Assembly: GCA_018267545.1 (NCBI GenBank)
Contig: JAFDYG010000505.1
Span: 25,415 to 89,414, forward strand
DNA length: 64,000 nt
Source of the DNA: Bacteroidota bacterium
GTDB taxonomy: Bacteria > Bacteroidota > Bacteroidia > Chitinophagales > Chitinophagaceae
Reading direction: 5' to 3'
Below the pieces are notes generated by a model. That model did not search any database. It was given only the letters and a program-made list of their open reading frames with translations, and had not been told where the DNA came from. Positions 9,290 to 20,000 of this stretch are shown here, one piece after another. The position numbers were made by a program, and so were the translations under genes. Every line of letters starts with the position of its first letter. The stretch's first letter is position 1.

Positions 9290-12200
9290 TCATTTAATAA
9301 TATCAGGTTCAATCTGAATAAGCCGCATCCCATACGCATCCACCCCCACAGAAAGTCTAACCTCCCCTCCCTCAGCCTTAACCACCGACGACCTCCGGTC
9401 CATCCCATTCAACGCTGCCACCTCCTCCGAAGAAAAATCCTTCTCATACCGGTCAGCGCCCCTCGTCAGCGGCAACGTCTGGTACTTTCCTTGCGACAAA
9501 ACCTTTTCAAAAACACTTCCCCCGGAGCTACTATACCACTCCGTAACCTTCACCCTCCCAAAACCAGCCGGCAGTCCCTTCACCAGCACCTCCACATCCG
9601 CATAACGAAGCGGCGCCGCCTCCCTATAAAAAATCGAAGGAGACGCACAAAAAACCAAAACACTGACCTTCCCCTCCTCCTTTGTAGCTATCGCATGTAA
9701 CCCATACCCCTGCTCATCCACAGGCGTTGCACGAACCGGCACTTTCCAATCCCCCAGCTTACTCCGCAACAACATCCCCTTCGCATAGGCGGATAATACA
9801 TTCTGCCGCCCATAAGTAAGCAAGGCAAAATGCCACCCTGCCCCACTAATAGGAAGCCAACGACCCAAAAATTCTTTTTCATAGTAATCCTGAAGCGCCG
9901 TCGTAAAAGAAGCCATCGCCGCCTCCTTCTTCATCGCCCCCTCCAAATCGCTCAGGTCCTCGATCGTAGACGGCTCCGCCAGCCCCATCTCATCCACGAT
10001 CACCGGCAGCCCCATATCCATCTTATGAATCTTCAACAAACGCCGCAAGCTATCCCCCACCCCCTGCACCATCGCAGGATAGTTACCCGGAAATAGATAG
10101 GTATGCCACGTAATATAATCGAGCCGCTTTGCAGCAGACTTATCCCTGCTATACCTCGACAAAAATCCGTCGATAAACGCCCATCGGCTGCCCGGATTAT
10201 TGCTCCCCAATCCCGCAACCATCAATTGCTCTCCCAAAGGCCGTCCTTTATTGAACACAGCTACCGCCTCATACAAACACTTAAAAAATTCATAATGCGC
10301 ATTCGCATGCACCTCGGACGAAGACATATTATCCAGCTCATAAGGCATCTGAACAATCTTCAATGCAGGACAGGCCCCCTTTGCAAACCGAAGCGTCGTC
10401 AAATATCCCTCTCGTATCTTATCCCATTCCGCGCCCGGAATACCCGAAGCCGGCAACGCCAAACGCCCCGCCTGACTATATTGTCTGTATAATTTTACGA
10501 TCGGAGACAGCTGCAAATCCAGCACGACAGTATCGGAAAAATCCCCCGCCACGCTCAACCAATTTCTCAAATAAGCCGCCTCCACAGAATCCATCTCCGA
10601 AGGATTATCCATCTTCCAAGGCAGATTATGATGTTGATATCGGAACAAGGAAAACCGCCTCCCCAACGCCCCCGTCACCGCCCTCGCCATCTCTTTCATC
10701 TGCCCCGACGGCGCCCCATACTGAAAATCCTTAACCGGATTCCCAGAATAAGCCGTCACCCGCAGTTCCCCCCTATCTCGTTTCTCCATAGGCCCCTGAC
10801 AAAAAACCTCCACCTTTCCCTTCTTCATCAATCTTTCCGACACTAAAGCCGTCGACTCCTTCCATTCCCGAAGCCGCTGGTCATGCAGCCGGGAAGCCGC
10901 CGCAATAGAATCTACAGAAACCCCGCCAAGCAAATCCACACTCCTATACAACGATCCCAACACCAACGACGACTCCACATCCATATGATGAGTAACCGAG
11001 CTAAAAACAAACCGGACCCTCTCTCCATATGCCACCAATTGCGGATACACCCGTATCCGCATCATCCCCACCACACTCACCAGCGGCTTCACCCCCACAG
11101 GACTAACGACCTTCTGTGCAATAAACTCCACCTTACACATCCCGCCCGTAAAAGAAACGAAAGGCTGCGGACGCAGCTTACAAACGATCGTCTCCTCTCC
11201 CGCTCCCTTTATCCGAAGCGAAAAAGCAATATCTTCTTCCGACCCTATCGTATACATAAAAGGCAGCAAAAACGAAACCGCCGTCCCCGCCGCCCCATAA
11301 GGCACCACTTCACTAACACACTCCACCTCCCTCGCATAAGGCGAGCCTCCCCTAAAAAGCAACGGCACACCCTGTATCACCGAACCATCCCACCCCTGAT
11401 ACGACTGCGACCACAACGACCCATCATACCACCCAAACTTCCCCCGCATCGCATCCTCCCGCGCAGCTGCCCCTTCCGGAAACGGAAACTCGCTATACCC
11501 ATACCTCCATTTAAATAATATCTGCTGATCTCCCCGATACTCCTGCGCAGCACCCTTGACACAAAAAAGCAGCACCAGCCCCAAAACCATATACTGCTTC
11601 ACCAGCACTCCCCCCGCAACACCCACAATCACAATCCCCACCACAAGTGCCACACCCCCATTATCCGCAATCGCCCCCAGCACCGCAATCCCCAACCCCA
11701 CAAACGCCGTACTCCACGCAATCACTCTTATCCCAAACCGATTTTGCCGAACAGCCTCCTCCGAACCAGACCGCTCTCCGCCCCCATCCCCCGATGAGAG
11801 CGACAACGACAAATAATCCATATCCTTCCCCTTCATCCACCCATACAGCTCGAACAACAACAGTAGTACCAACGGAAAACCCACCCCCAACGCCGTCTCA
11901 GCCGTACGAGACAGCTTGACCCCAATCACCACCGGCCCAAGTATCTTAAAAAACAAACTCACTACCAATGAAACCACAGAAACAAAAAGCAGCGACCCCG
12001 AAGTCTGCCGCCGGGAGAAAAGCGAATAAATCACCGGCCCAAACAAACTCCCACCCGCAATAGCCGCCGTACTCAGCACCACCTCCACAATACCCCCAGC
12101 CGCCGGCACCAGTATCGCCAAAAATATCGTCCCCGCGCCAAACAAAACGGTGAACACACGAGCGACCAATATCGTCCGCTTCTCCGAGCTCCGCTTAAAA

Positions 12201-13237
12201 AAGACATCCCTATAAATATCCTGCGCAAAAATGACCGCCGCAGTATTGATCGTCGTATTCGCCTTGCTCGCAGTAGCCGCAATCATCCCCGAAAGCACCA
12301 GACCGATCAGCCCCGCCGGAAGCACCTTCTGGCAAAGCATCATATAAGCCCCCTCGGCCTCCATCCCCTGTAATCCAGGATTGATGACCCGATAGATCAT
12401 CGGCGGCAGCATCCAGATAACCGGAGCAACCAGGTAAAGCGCCGTAAACAAATACGCCACCTTCTTCGCATTACCAATAGAAGACACCGAAGTGTACCGC
12501 TGTACATAGCTCCAATTACCCGCAATGTAGACCACCTGGTAGATAAAGAAGGCTACCATAAACCCAATACTATATTCCTTATTGACCGGCTCGAAAAACC
12601 GCGCAGGCGCGCGCTGCAGAAATTCCCCCATCCCCCCGACGGTATGAAGGGACAGCGGTATGATGATGATCACCGCCGCCGTAAGAATGACAAACTGCAC
12701 CACATCGGTCGCAAGCACCCCCCAAAGACCACCCCCGGTAGTATAAATGATGATCGTAATCCCGATAACCGTAATACAAGCCTCCAAAGAAAAAGGTGTA
12801 GCCACATAAACGATCTTACCCACCGCATACAAAACCGCGGCCGTCGAAGCAAGACTATATAGCAGCACCATATAGCTATAATACTGCTTTGCCGTCTTCC
12901 CAAACCGCTTTCCCAAATACTCCGCAGCCGTCGTAGCCCCGGTCTTCTTCCATCGCCCCGCAATAAACAAGGCCGTAACAAAACCGCTAAGACACATCGT
13001 AAACTGTATCGCATTTGCCACCAGCCCATATCGATACGCGATAGAACCCCAAACCACAAAGGTTGCCGCAGAAAAGTAGGAGATAAAAAGCGAGAGACCA
13101 TTGATCCACCAGGGCGTCTGACCACCCGCCTCGAAAAACGACTTCGAACTCTTGCTGCTTTGCACAGTAAAGACCAGCCCGATGATAACCATAAGGACGG
13201 CAAAAATGCTCATTACCCCAAAATCCAGTTTACCCAT
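9290..13237 (-). CDS. Sodium:solute symporter fused to a periplasmic glycosidase-like domain
   Basis: One uninterrupted reading frame of 1315 residues. Residues 1 to about 545 form a sodium:solute symporter (SSS family) with 13-14 helices, including the SYFSAATFVVWGS segment, GGLWGVLATD and SGMIAATASKANTTINTAAV. At Met550 a hydrophobic stretch MVLGLVLLFCVKGAAQ looks exactly like a signal peptide and here may act as the last helix. The remaining 750 residues look secreted: a beta-rich part, then a probable (beta/alpha)8 domain with PYELDN near 966 and VIVDEMG near 1081, resembling acid/base and nucleophile Glu positions of clan GH-A (GH39-like at best). Either it is a true transporter-enzyme fusion or two genes whose separating stop was lost; the internal ATG at 11590 could also start a separate 766-residue enzyme. 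Confidence 0.8.
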   Translation of the reverse strand: MGKLDFGVMSIFAVLMVIIGLVFTVQSSKSSKSFFEAGGQTPWWINGLSLFISYFSAATFVVWGSIAYRYGLVANAIQFTMCLSGFVTALFIAGRWKKTGATTAAEYLGKRFGKTAKQYYSYMVLLYSLASTAAVLYAVGKIVYVATPFSLEACITVIGITIIIYTTGGGLWGVLATDVVQFVILTAAVIIIIPLSLHTVGGMGEFLQRAPARFFEPVNKEYSIGFMVAFFIYQVVYIAGNWSYVQRYTSVSSIGNAKKVAYLFTALYLVAPVIWMLPPMIYRVINPGLQGMEAEGAYMMLCQKVLPAGLIGLVLSGMIAATASKANTTINTAAVIFAQDIYRDVFFKRSSEKRTILVARVFTVLFGAGTIFLAILVPAAGGIVEVVLSTAAIAGGSLFGPVIYSLFSRRQTSGSLLFVSVVSLVVSLFFKILGPVVIGVKLSRTAETALGVGFPLVLLLLFELYGWMKGKDMDYLSLSLSSGDGGGERSGSEEAVRQNRFGIRVIAWSTAFVGLGIAVLGAIADNGGVALVVGIVIVGVAGGVLVKQYMVLGLVLLFCVKGAAQEYRGDQQILFKWRYGYSEFPFPEGAAAREDAMRGKFGWYDGSLWSQSYQGWDGSVIQGVPLLFRGGSPYAREVECVSEVVPYGAAGTAVSFLLPFMYTIGSEEDIAFSLRIKGAGEETIVCKLRPQPFVSFTGGMCKVEFIAQKVVSPVGVKPLVSVVGMMRIRVYPQLVAYGERVRFVFSSVTHHMDVESSLVLGSLYRSVDLLGGVSVDSIAAASRLHDQRLREWKESTALVSERLMKKGKVEVFCQGPMEKRDRGELRVTAYSGNPVKDFQYGAPSGQMKEMARAVTGALGRRFSLFRYQHHNLPWKMDNPSEMDSVEAAYLRNWLSVAGDFSDTVVLDLQLSPIVKLYRQYSQAGRLALPASGIPGAEWDKIREGYLTTLRFAKGACPALKIVQMPYELDNMSSSEVHANAHYEFFKCLYEAVAVFNKGRPLGEQLMVAGLGSNNPGSRWAFIDGFLSRYSRDKSAAKRLDYITWHTYLFPGNYPAMVQGVGDSLRRLLKIHKMDMGLPVIVDEMGLAEPSTIEDLSDLEGAMKKEAAMASFTTALQDYYEKEFLGRWLPISGAGWHFALLTYGRQNVLSAYAKGMLLRSKLGDWKVPVRATPVDEQGYGLHAIATKEEGKVSVLVFCASPSIFYREAAPLRYADVEVLVKGLPAGFGRVKVTEWYSSSGGSVFEKVLSQGKYQTLPLTRGADRYEKDFSSEEVAALNGMDRRSSVVKAEGGEVRLSVGVDAYGMRLIQIEPDIIK

Positions 13238-13249
13238 AGAATCCGATTA

Positions 13250-15538
13250 CTAACCAGGCTGCGCCTGGCTATAACACCTAATCTCAAAAATAGCAGCAGG
13301 AACATTGGACGACGGATGCTCGCATTTAATTACAAGCTCATCCGTAACAAGCGGTTCCTCCAGCTCGACAATATTCCTCGTTTGATAATTACCCGTGATC
13401 GCCTTAACCAACACACCCCTACCATCATAAATATAATAATTTCGAACGCAAAAGGGCATGCCCCTATCCGGATGCTGCATAAGGACCGATTCCATTGGAT
13501 GATCCATATCGGTATCCAATACTACCTGAATCCTCCGAAGAGAAACCTTCGACGGCCACTTCAGCAAAATCCGCGGCGACGCATCCGTCAGAGACGCCGC
13601 CCACGCATTAGGAGCAAAATACGGCCTCGCCACCCCATTCCCCACATTCTCCGCCTCATACGCATGAATCGGCTTCGAAAAGCTCATCGCCAGATTCTGC
13701 CCGCCCGGCCTCCTTTTTGGCGTCCAAAATTCAAAAGCATCTACACCGATATTCTCCGGAGGCGTCTGCACCCCCGTATTCGAAACCGCCTTATTCTCCG
13801 CCTGGAACAGCGACAACACCCCCGTCAGACGCAAATCGGACAAATAAGCCGAAACAGTCTCATTCTTCCGAAGAATAATAAACGCATACTGATGTTCAGG
13901 AAAAACGGTCTCCCACTCCAGCGTTACACAGTTACGCCCCTTCTCCAGCGACAAAACACGCTCCTCCAAAATAACGTCAGGCGTATAGCTTCCCTTCCGG
14001 CTACAAACAGCCAGATGCGCAAGCACCGTCGTCTTCTCCCCCGCATGCAGGTGAAACCGAATCTCCGGCAATTTCCCCGGCGACACCGGCAACAGCTGCG
14101 CCACCCCCGTATCCATAGGATACAGCTCCCCGCTCTCCGGCATCCCCGACAATTTAAACTCCGAGCTGGCGCTAATCGTCGCCCCCTTGACAAGGTCGAG
14201 ACTATCCTCATTTCGGATCCCCGGTATGAATTGTCCCGCCTTCAGCAATCGCTGTTGCAGCTCTCCAATCTTCCCCAGCACCCCTCTAGGCAACAGCCCA
14301 TACTCCTTCGCCAGAACAGCGGCCATAGCCACCGCCTGCGCATTGTTGGCAGACGTGGCCATTACCCGCGAAGAACCAAACGCCACGTGCGAGGCGCTGA
14401 TAATTCGTCCTGTCAAAAAAAGGTTATCGATATTTTTACTGTAAAGCGAACGATAAGGAATGGAATAAATGCCCTTACTATGCCACTGATTACAACCCGG
14501 CAACTCGCTAAAGACACCATCCGCCGGGTGAAGATCTATCGACCAACCGCCATACGACACAGCATCCTCCTGGTACCGCTGCTCCACCACATCCTGCTGT
14601 ATCAACATATAATCCCCTTCGAACCGCCGGCTCTCCCGCTTCCCCGGGATCGAACCAACCCACTCCAATGTATAATTGGCAGCTTCAGGGAACTTCCCCG
14701 AGTTCTTTATGTAATTCCACACGCCATATACGATCCTCCACAGCTCCCACTTTATCTTCTCCGTATCCTTCACCGTATCCAGCCTGCCGCCATATTCCAG
14801 CCACCAGAGCTTACAACCCTGGTCCTGCAGGCTAAACGTCTTATAGCGGGGAATGGTCTCGATATCCATCAGCGCAAACGAAGGCGGGATAAACTCCACC
14901 GGCTTCCCCGTATCTCTCGAATAGAAATAAAGGCTATGACCAAGCAGCTCACCATACGCCGCAGAAGGCGCGAACTTCTCATCGAACTCTTCGCGAGATT
15001 CCGCCCCCATCCGGAACGACGCCCCCGATAGAAAAGCCACGACACCATCGCCGGAGCCATCACAGAAAAGTGGAGCGGACAACGTATATTCGGTCTGATT
15101 CTGACTGCAAAATCCTTTAACGGCCTTAATCCTATCCGCCCCTTCCTTCACCACCTCATACACTCCCGTATTCAACAAAAGCCGGACATTCGGCTCCTTC
15201 ACCACCTTCTCGAGCAAAATAGAGTCGAATATCACCGGATTACCCTCCGGATTGCGATACGTATTCTCTACCAGCAGCTCATCCAGCAAACCGCCCTCTC
15301 TCGCCCACCGGTTGTTATTACCCATATGCGAGGTAGCGCCCAATATCCACAACCGTATCTCGCTCGATGCATTCCCCCCCAATACGGGCCTGTCCTGCAC
15401 CAGCACAACCTTCAACCCTTCCCGCGCAGCGGTTATAGCACAACACACACCGGAAACTCCTCCGCCCACAACAACCAGGTCAGCATTGATTGATTCATTA
15501 AAAAGACTTCTCGCGTTACCGCCTTCATTCAATATCAT
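13250..15538 (-). CDS. FAD-dependent oxidoreductase (FAD_oxidored family)
   Basis: A 762-residue protein. After about 20 residues comes the Rossmann motif VVVGGGVSG (residues 22-30) followed by a second-strand region ending LVQDRPVLGG, and then SSEIRLWILGA, typical of the FAD_oxidored family common in Bacteroidota glycan loci. Residues about 500-760 form beta-rich, probably carbohydrate-facing domains. No clear signal peptide is present, so the protein is probably cytoplasmic or exported in an atypical way. The substrate of this family is generally not established; oxidation of a released sugar is inference from position. It lies between the SusD gene (17-base gap) and the symporter fusion (12-base gap), so it is clearly an operon member. 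Confidence 0.85.
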   Translation of the reverse strand: MILNEGGNARSLFNESINADLVVVGGGVSGVCCAITAAREGLKVVLVQDRPVLGGNASSEIRLWILGATSHMGNNNRWAREGGLLDELLVENTYRNPEGNPVIFDSILLEKVVKEPNVRLLLNTGVYEVVKEGADRIKAVKGFCSQNQTEYTLSAPLFCDGSGDGVVAFLSGASFRMGAESREEFDEKFAPSAAYGELLGHSLYFYSRDTGKPVEFIPPSFALMDIETIPRYKTFSLQDQGCKLWWLEYGGRLDTVKDTEKIKWELWRIVYGVWNYIKNSGKFPEAANYTLEWVGSIPGKRESRRFEGDYMLIQQDVVEQRYQEDAVSYGGWSIDLHPADGVFSELPGCNQWHSKGIYSIPYRSLYSKNIDNLFLTGRIISASHVAFGSSRVMATSANNAQAVAMAAVLAKEYGLLPRGVLGKIGELQQRLLKAGQFIPGIRNEDSLDLVKGATISASSEFKLSGMPESGELYPMDTGVAQLLPVSPGKLPEIRFHLHAGEKTTVLAHLAVCSRKGSYTPDVILEERVLSLEKGRNCVTLEWETVFPEHQYAFIILRKNETVSAYLSDLRLTGVLSLFQAENKAVSNTGVQTPPENIGVDAFEFWTPKRRPGGQNLAMSFSKPIHAYEAENVGNGVARPYFAPNAWAASLTDASPRILLKWPSKVSLRRIQVVLDTDMDHPMESVLMQHPDRGMPFCVRNYYIYDGRGVLVKAITGNYQTRNIVELEEPLVTDELVIKCEHPSSNVPAAIFEIRCYSQAQPG

Positions 15539-15555
15539 GATAAGGTACTTTATTA

Positions 15556-17046
15556 CTATTTCCAGGCATCATTCTGCGTCAGCAGAGGATTCGCATTGAT
15601 CTCCACCTGGGGTATCGGAAAATATTTATTCTTCGCCGTAGGAGTCCGCGTCGGATAATCCGCATTCACCGCAGTCGGAATCACCGTCAGGAACTTCCCC
15701 GTACGCGTAAGATCATACCAGCGATCCCCCTCGCCATAAAACTCCCAGGAGCGCTCCTGCAAAACCGAATCGACAAATGCACCCTGCGCAAGTCCCCCCG
15801 TAAGCGCCGGAACACCCGCACGCGACCTCACCGTATTGATATACGAATAGGCCGTTGCCGTTGCCCCATTGGCACGACCTTCCGCCTCGGCAGCGATCAG
15901 GTACGCATCCGCAAGACGCAGCAGATAGATGTTATTGCTCGCATAAGCTCCGACAGAATTGGGGTCCTTATACTTCCCCATGAGCACGAGGTCTTTGGTG
16001 GCCAATCGTGTATCGATGCTCGCCTGCGGCACAAACACCCCCGCCGTAGTAGTATAGCTGGTGGCCAGCAAATCCTTCCGCTTGTCCCCGGCAGGAAAAG
16101 AATTATAAAAGGCACTAAATACGTAGATGCCGCCAGCTCCACCCTTATTATAATCGGAAGACCCGTTCGGCGCATAGAAATAGTGAATCTGCGACTGACG
16201 CACAGGATTGGTCGTATTGTTCAGCTCGACATCGAACAGAACTTCCTGGCGGCCCAGGTCTTTCTTGGCAGCCGTAAACAGATCCGTAAAAGAAGGGACC
16301 AGCGAATACTTGTTGGAAGTAATCACCGCCTTCGCGCTGGTCAACGCATCCGCCCACTTCTCGTTATAAAGGGCCGCCTTCGCATGCAACAGCTGGGCAC
16401 CCTGTTTGTAAACACGTCCCTTGACCGCAGTAGCAGCCGCATAATCCGGCAGAAGCGATTCGGCCTTGGTAAGGTCATCGAAGATCTGTTTATAGACATC
16501 GTCGATCGACGACTTCCCGACAAATGCATTATCGATCGAGTTCGTCGGCTTCGTCTTCACTACGATGCTCCCGAAATTCCGGCTGAGCGTCCAGAGGCAA
16601 TAGGCCCGCATAAACAACGCCTCCCCGACGATATTATCCCTTCTCGTAGCATCCATAGGCGTCGACGGAACCTTATCGATCACCCAGTTGGCGCTTTCGA
16701 TAGTGATATAGGCCCTCTTCCAGACCTCCATCGGAGACTCATTGGACCGGCCAAAACTGTTCTGCAAGGAGTAAGCCGGATCATAGGAAAATTGGGTAAG
16801 CGTATTTCTACCCACGACATTCCTTGGAAACGTCTGATCCGCCGACCAGTCGGACGCAAAGAACGGGGCGCCGCTATTGTACATTCCATAAAGATTCCCA
16901 TACACAGCGGTAATCGCCGCCTCGGCCTCGGCCGCATTGGAATAAAAATCCTTGGTATAGGTGGCAGAATAAGCCTTTTCTTCCAGCGTCTTCTTGCAGC
17001 CGGAAAGAACCATCAGCAGTATGAATATATAAATGAGTTGTTTCAT
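15556..17046 (-). CDS. SusD/RagB-type glycan-binding lipoprotein (PUL 1)
   Basis: A 496-residue outer-membrane surface lipoprotein that forms a lid on the SusC transporter and binds oligosaccharide. The signal peptide MKQLIYIFILLMVLSGC ends in a lipobox (LSGC), so Cys17 should be lipidated. It is followed by the SusD-like N-terminal region (TYTKDFYSNAAEAEAAITAVYG), TPR-like helices such as EALFMRAYCLWTLSRNFG, and the conserved C-terminal ERSWEFYGEGDRWYDLTRTGK. The ATG at 17046 is chosen because it opens the signal peptide and lies 10 bases after the SusC stop. Normal length for the family. Confidence 0.95.
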   Translation of the reverse strand: MKQLIYIFILLMVLSGCKKTLEEKAYSATYTKDFYSNAAEAEAAITAVYGNLYGMYNSGAPFFASDWSADQTFPRNVVGRNTLTQFSYDPAYSLQNSFGRSNESPMEVWKRAYITIESANWVIDKVPSTPMDATRRDNIVGEALFMRAYCLWTLSRNFGSIVVKTKPTNSIDNAFVGKSSIDDVYKQIFDDLTKAESLLPDYAAATAVKGRVYKQGAQLLHAKAALYNEKWADALTSAKAVITSNKYSLVPSFTDLFTAAKKDLGRQEVLFDVELNNTTNPVRQSQIHYFYAPNGSSDYNKGGAGGIYVFSAFYNSFPAGDKRKDLLATSYTTTAGVFVPQASIDTRLATKDLVLMGKYKDPNSVGAYASNNIYLLRLADAYLIAAEAEGRANGATATAYSYINTVRSRAGVPALTGGLAQGAFVDSVLQERSWEFYGEGDRWYDLTRTGKFLTVIPTAVNADYPTRTPTAKNKYFPIPQVEINANPLLTQNDAWK

Positions 17047-17056
17047 GATTTCGGTA

Positions 17057-20000
17057 TTAGAAAGTGACTTGAACACCTAAAAGATAAGAGCGGGACGCAG
17101 GATACACGACGTTATCCACCCCGAATTGCGTGTTGGAATTGCCAAAGCTGCCCACTTCAGGGTCGAAGCCCGTATACTTCGTAACCGTGAACAGATTATT
17201 GGCGCTCGCATAAGCCCTCAGATTGGAAATGCCCTTTACTTTGAAGGTATAGCCCAGCGAGATATTCTTACAGCGCAGAAACGACCCGTCCTCGAGGTAA
17301 CGATCCGACAGCGGCAATCTTCCACCCTGGCTGCCCGCCGCCACCTGGAAAGTCCCGGTCGTATTGGTCGTGCTCCACCGGTTTGCAGCGCCCGCCAGCA
17401 GATTACGTCCCCCCGAAGGATTCTCGAGCGACCAGCGCGCGAGGTTGTAGATCTTACCGCCATACACACCCGAGAAGAAGGCGGAAAAGTCGAAGCCTTT
17501 ATACTGCACATTGGTAGAGAACCCATAGATGAACTTGGGATTCGCATTGCCGGTGATAATCCGGTCTGCATCCGTGATCTTGCCATCGGGTTTACCATCA
17601 GCACCACCCGCTACATCCTTCACCCGCTGAGCGCCGGGACGGGGATTGGTCACCGGCTGACCAGGAAGAATCGGGTCGCCTACCTGGAACAGCCCATCAT
17701 AGACATAGGTCTTGAAAAGACCCAGCGGACTTCCTACACGCAGGATATTGTAGTTGTTGATAGCCGTCTCCTTGGTCGTGTCATCGGAAAGACGCAGCAG
17801 CTTGTTCCGGTTGATGGTGAAGTTGGTATTGACATTCCACCGCAGGTCCTTGCTCCGGATGATGTCCCCGCCAAGCGAAAGCTCGATACCCTTGTTTTGA
17901 ATAGAAGCAAAATTCCCCGTTACCGCATCATACCCGGAGGATAGCGGGAGACTCTTCTTGTAAATCAGGTCCGTCGTCTTTTTCTGGTATACATCGACGA
18001 CAAAGTTCAACCGGCTATTAAAGAAATCCGCTTCCAAACCGACATCCGATTGTACCGAAGTCTCCCATTTCAAATCGGGGTTGGGAACTCCAGTCGGCAG
18101 AATAGCCTTGTTGAGCGTATTGTTAAAGATATAATCGTTCCCCGCAGAAACCGTCGCCAGCGACTGATAAGGGTCGATAGCCGCCTGGTTACCCGTCTTC
18201 CCGATGCTGGCCCTGAGCCGCAGATTGGAAATAGCCCGCATCCCCGACATAAAGTCTTCCCTCATGATATTCCACGCCGCCGAAGCCGCCGGGAAGAACC
18301 CGTACTTGTTGTTGGTCCCGAACTTGCTGCTGCCGTCCGCACGCGCAGTGAGGTCCAGGAAGTATTTACCCTTGTAGTTATAATTGATCCGGCCCAGGTA
18401 CGAAAGAAGGTTGTCCTTCGTCCTGCCCGTGCTGATCGAAAAGTTCTTGGCCGTTTGAAGGGCCTCGTTGGTAGTGGCATCATTGATGAAGCCATAACCG
18501 ATCATATAGTTGTAATTGTTATTGTTCGATATGGTGCTGAACACGCCCGTAAACTTGAACGTATGGTCTTCATTAAAGGTCTTGTCATACGTCAGGATGC
18601 TTTCGTGCATCAGCCGGATGAAATTGCTGTTGTACTTCATCCCATAACCACCCAAACCACCCGCCAGCGAGATCTCACCGGCAGAAAAGGCGGAAGTGGG
18701 GAAATAATAATCGTTCAGGCTATTGTTCGTATTCACACTCAGGTTAGCCCGGTACTTCAGCCCCTTCAGCAGGGTCAGATCGACATAGAAATTGCTGAGT
18801 ATCGTATTGGTGCGGGTTACATCCATCGTCTGCAGACCCAGCGCCGGGTTTCTCAGCTCGGAATAATAAGACCCATAAGGCTGATCCTTCCAGGCATACA
18901 CGCTGCCATCGGCATTATAAGCCTTCAGTACGGGCGGCGCAGACAAGGCCGCTCCGATCAATGACTGGGTAAGCCCCCCACCGTCGTTGTTGACCGACCC
19001 CGTTTGTACCCGGTTATTGATAGAACGCGTCATCGTCGTATTCGTCCCGATCTTCAGCCATTTCTTTACTTCATGGTCCAGGTTCAACCGTACCGAAAAC
19101 CGGTCGAATTTTGAATTGACCACAATACCCTCCTGACCGAAATAATTCAGCGACATCAGCACCTGCGTCTTATCCGACCCGCCGGAGAAAGTAACCTGGT
19201 GGTTCTGAATAGGCGCCGTACGGAAAAGGACGTCCTGCCAGTTGGTGCCTACGCCAAAAGAATCCGTATTCGGATAACGCGGCGTACCGCCATATATCTC
19301 GTTCTCAATCTTTGCAAATTGCGAAGCATTCAGCACGGGGATTTCCCTCGTTATCTTCTGGATGCCGTAATAACCATCGTAGCTAACGGACGAATTACCC
19401 GCCTTGCCCCGTTTGGTCGTAATGATGATTACCCCGTTTGCCGCCTGGGAGCCGTAAATGGCGGCCGCAGAGGCATCTTTCAGCACCTCGATCGACTCGA
19501 TATCGTTGGGATTCAAAAAAGATAAGGAGCTTGGCGCGTTGGCATTTCCACCCACCCCGCTGATATTACCGAGCGTGGCAGGACCAGAAACCCCCGGCGC
19601 CGTAGTGTTCTGCACCTGAATACCATCGATGATATACAGCGGCTCCGACGACCCATTGATAGAGTTGGTGCCCCGCAGTCGGATGCTGATGCTCCCGCCC
19701 GGCGCCGCATTGTTCTGCGTCACCTGCAACCCGGCTACCCGGCCCTGCAGCCCCTGCGCCAGGTTGGCTACAGGCGTCTGCAAAAGCTCCGAGCCCTTCA
19801 CCTTGGTGATAGCGCCCGTAACCTCCGACCTCTTCCGCGAGCCATACCCCACCACGATCACGTCGTCCAGGCTCTGGTTCCGCTTTTTCAGCAGAACCCG
19901 CTCATACCCCTTTCCCGAGGTGCTAAGCTCCTGCTCCTCGAAACCGGTATGGCTAATAATAATGGAAGCCCCGGCCTTTACATTCGCCAGGGTATAACCG

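Noticed and set aside
11580-11600. Frameshift between symporter and glycosidase genes
   Set aside because: The frame is continuous through the junction, with no shift required; loss of a stop or true fusion remains the question and is listed as a finding.
13160-15031. 623-codon open frame on the + strand across the FAD oxidoreductase gene
   Set aside because: It is antisense to a clear FAD enzyme. Its translation is Arg/Pro/His-rich with no domain; the lack of stops follows from the strand composition bias.
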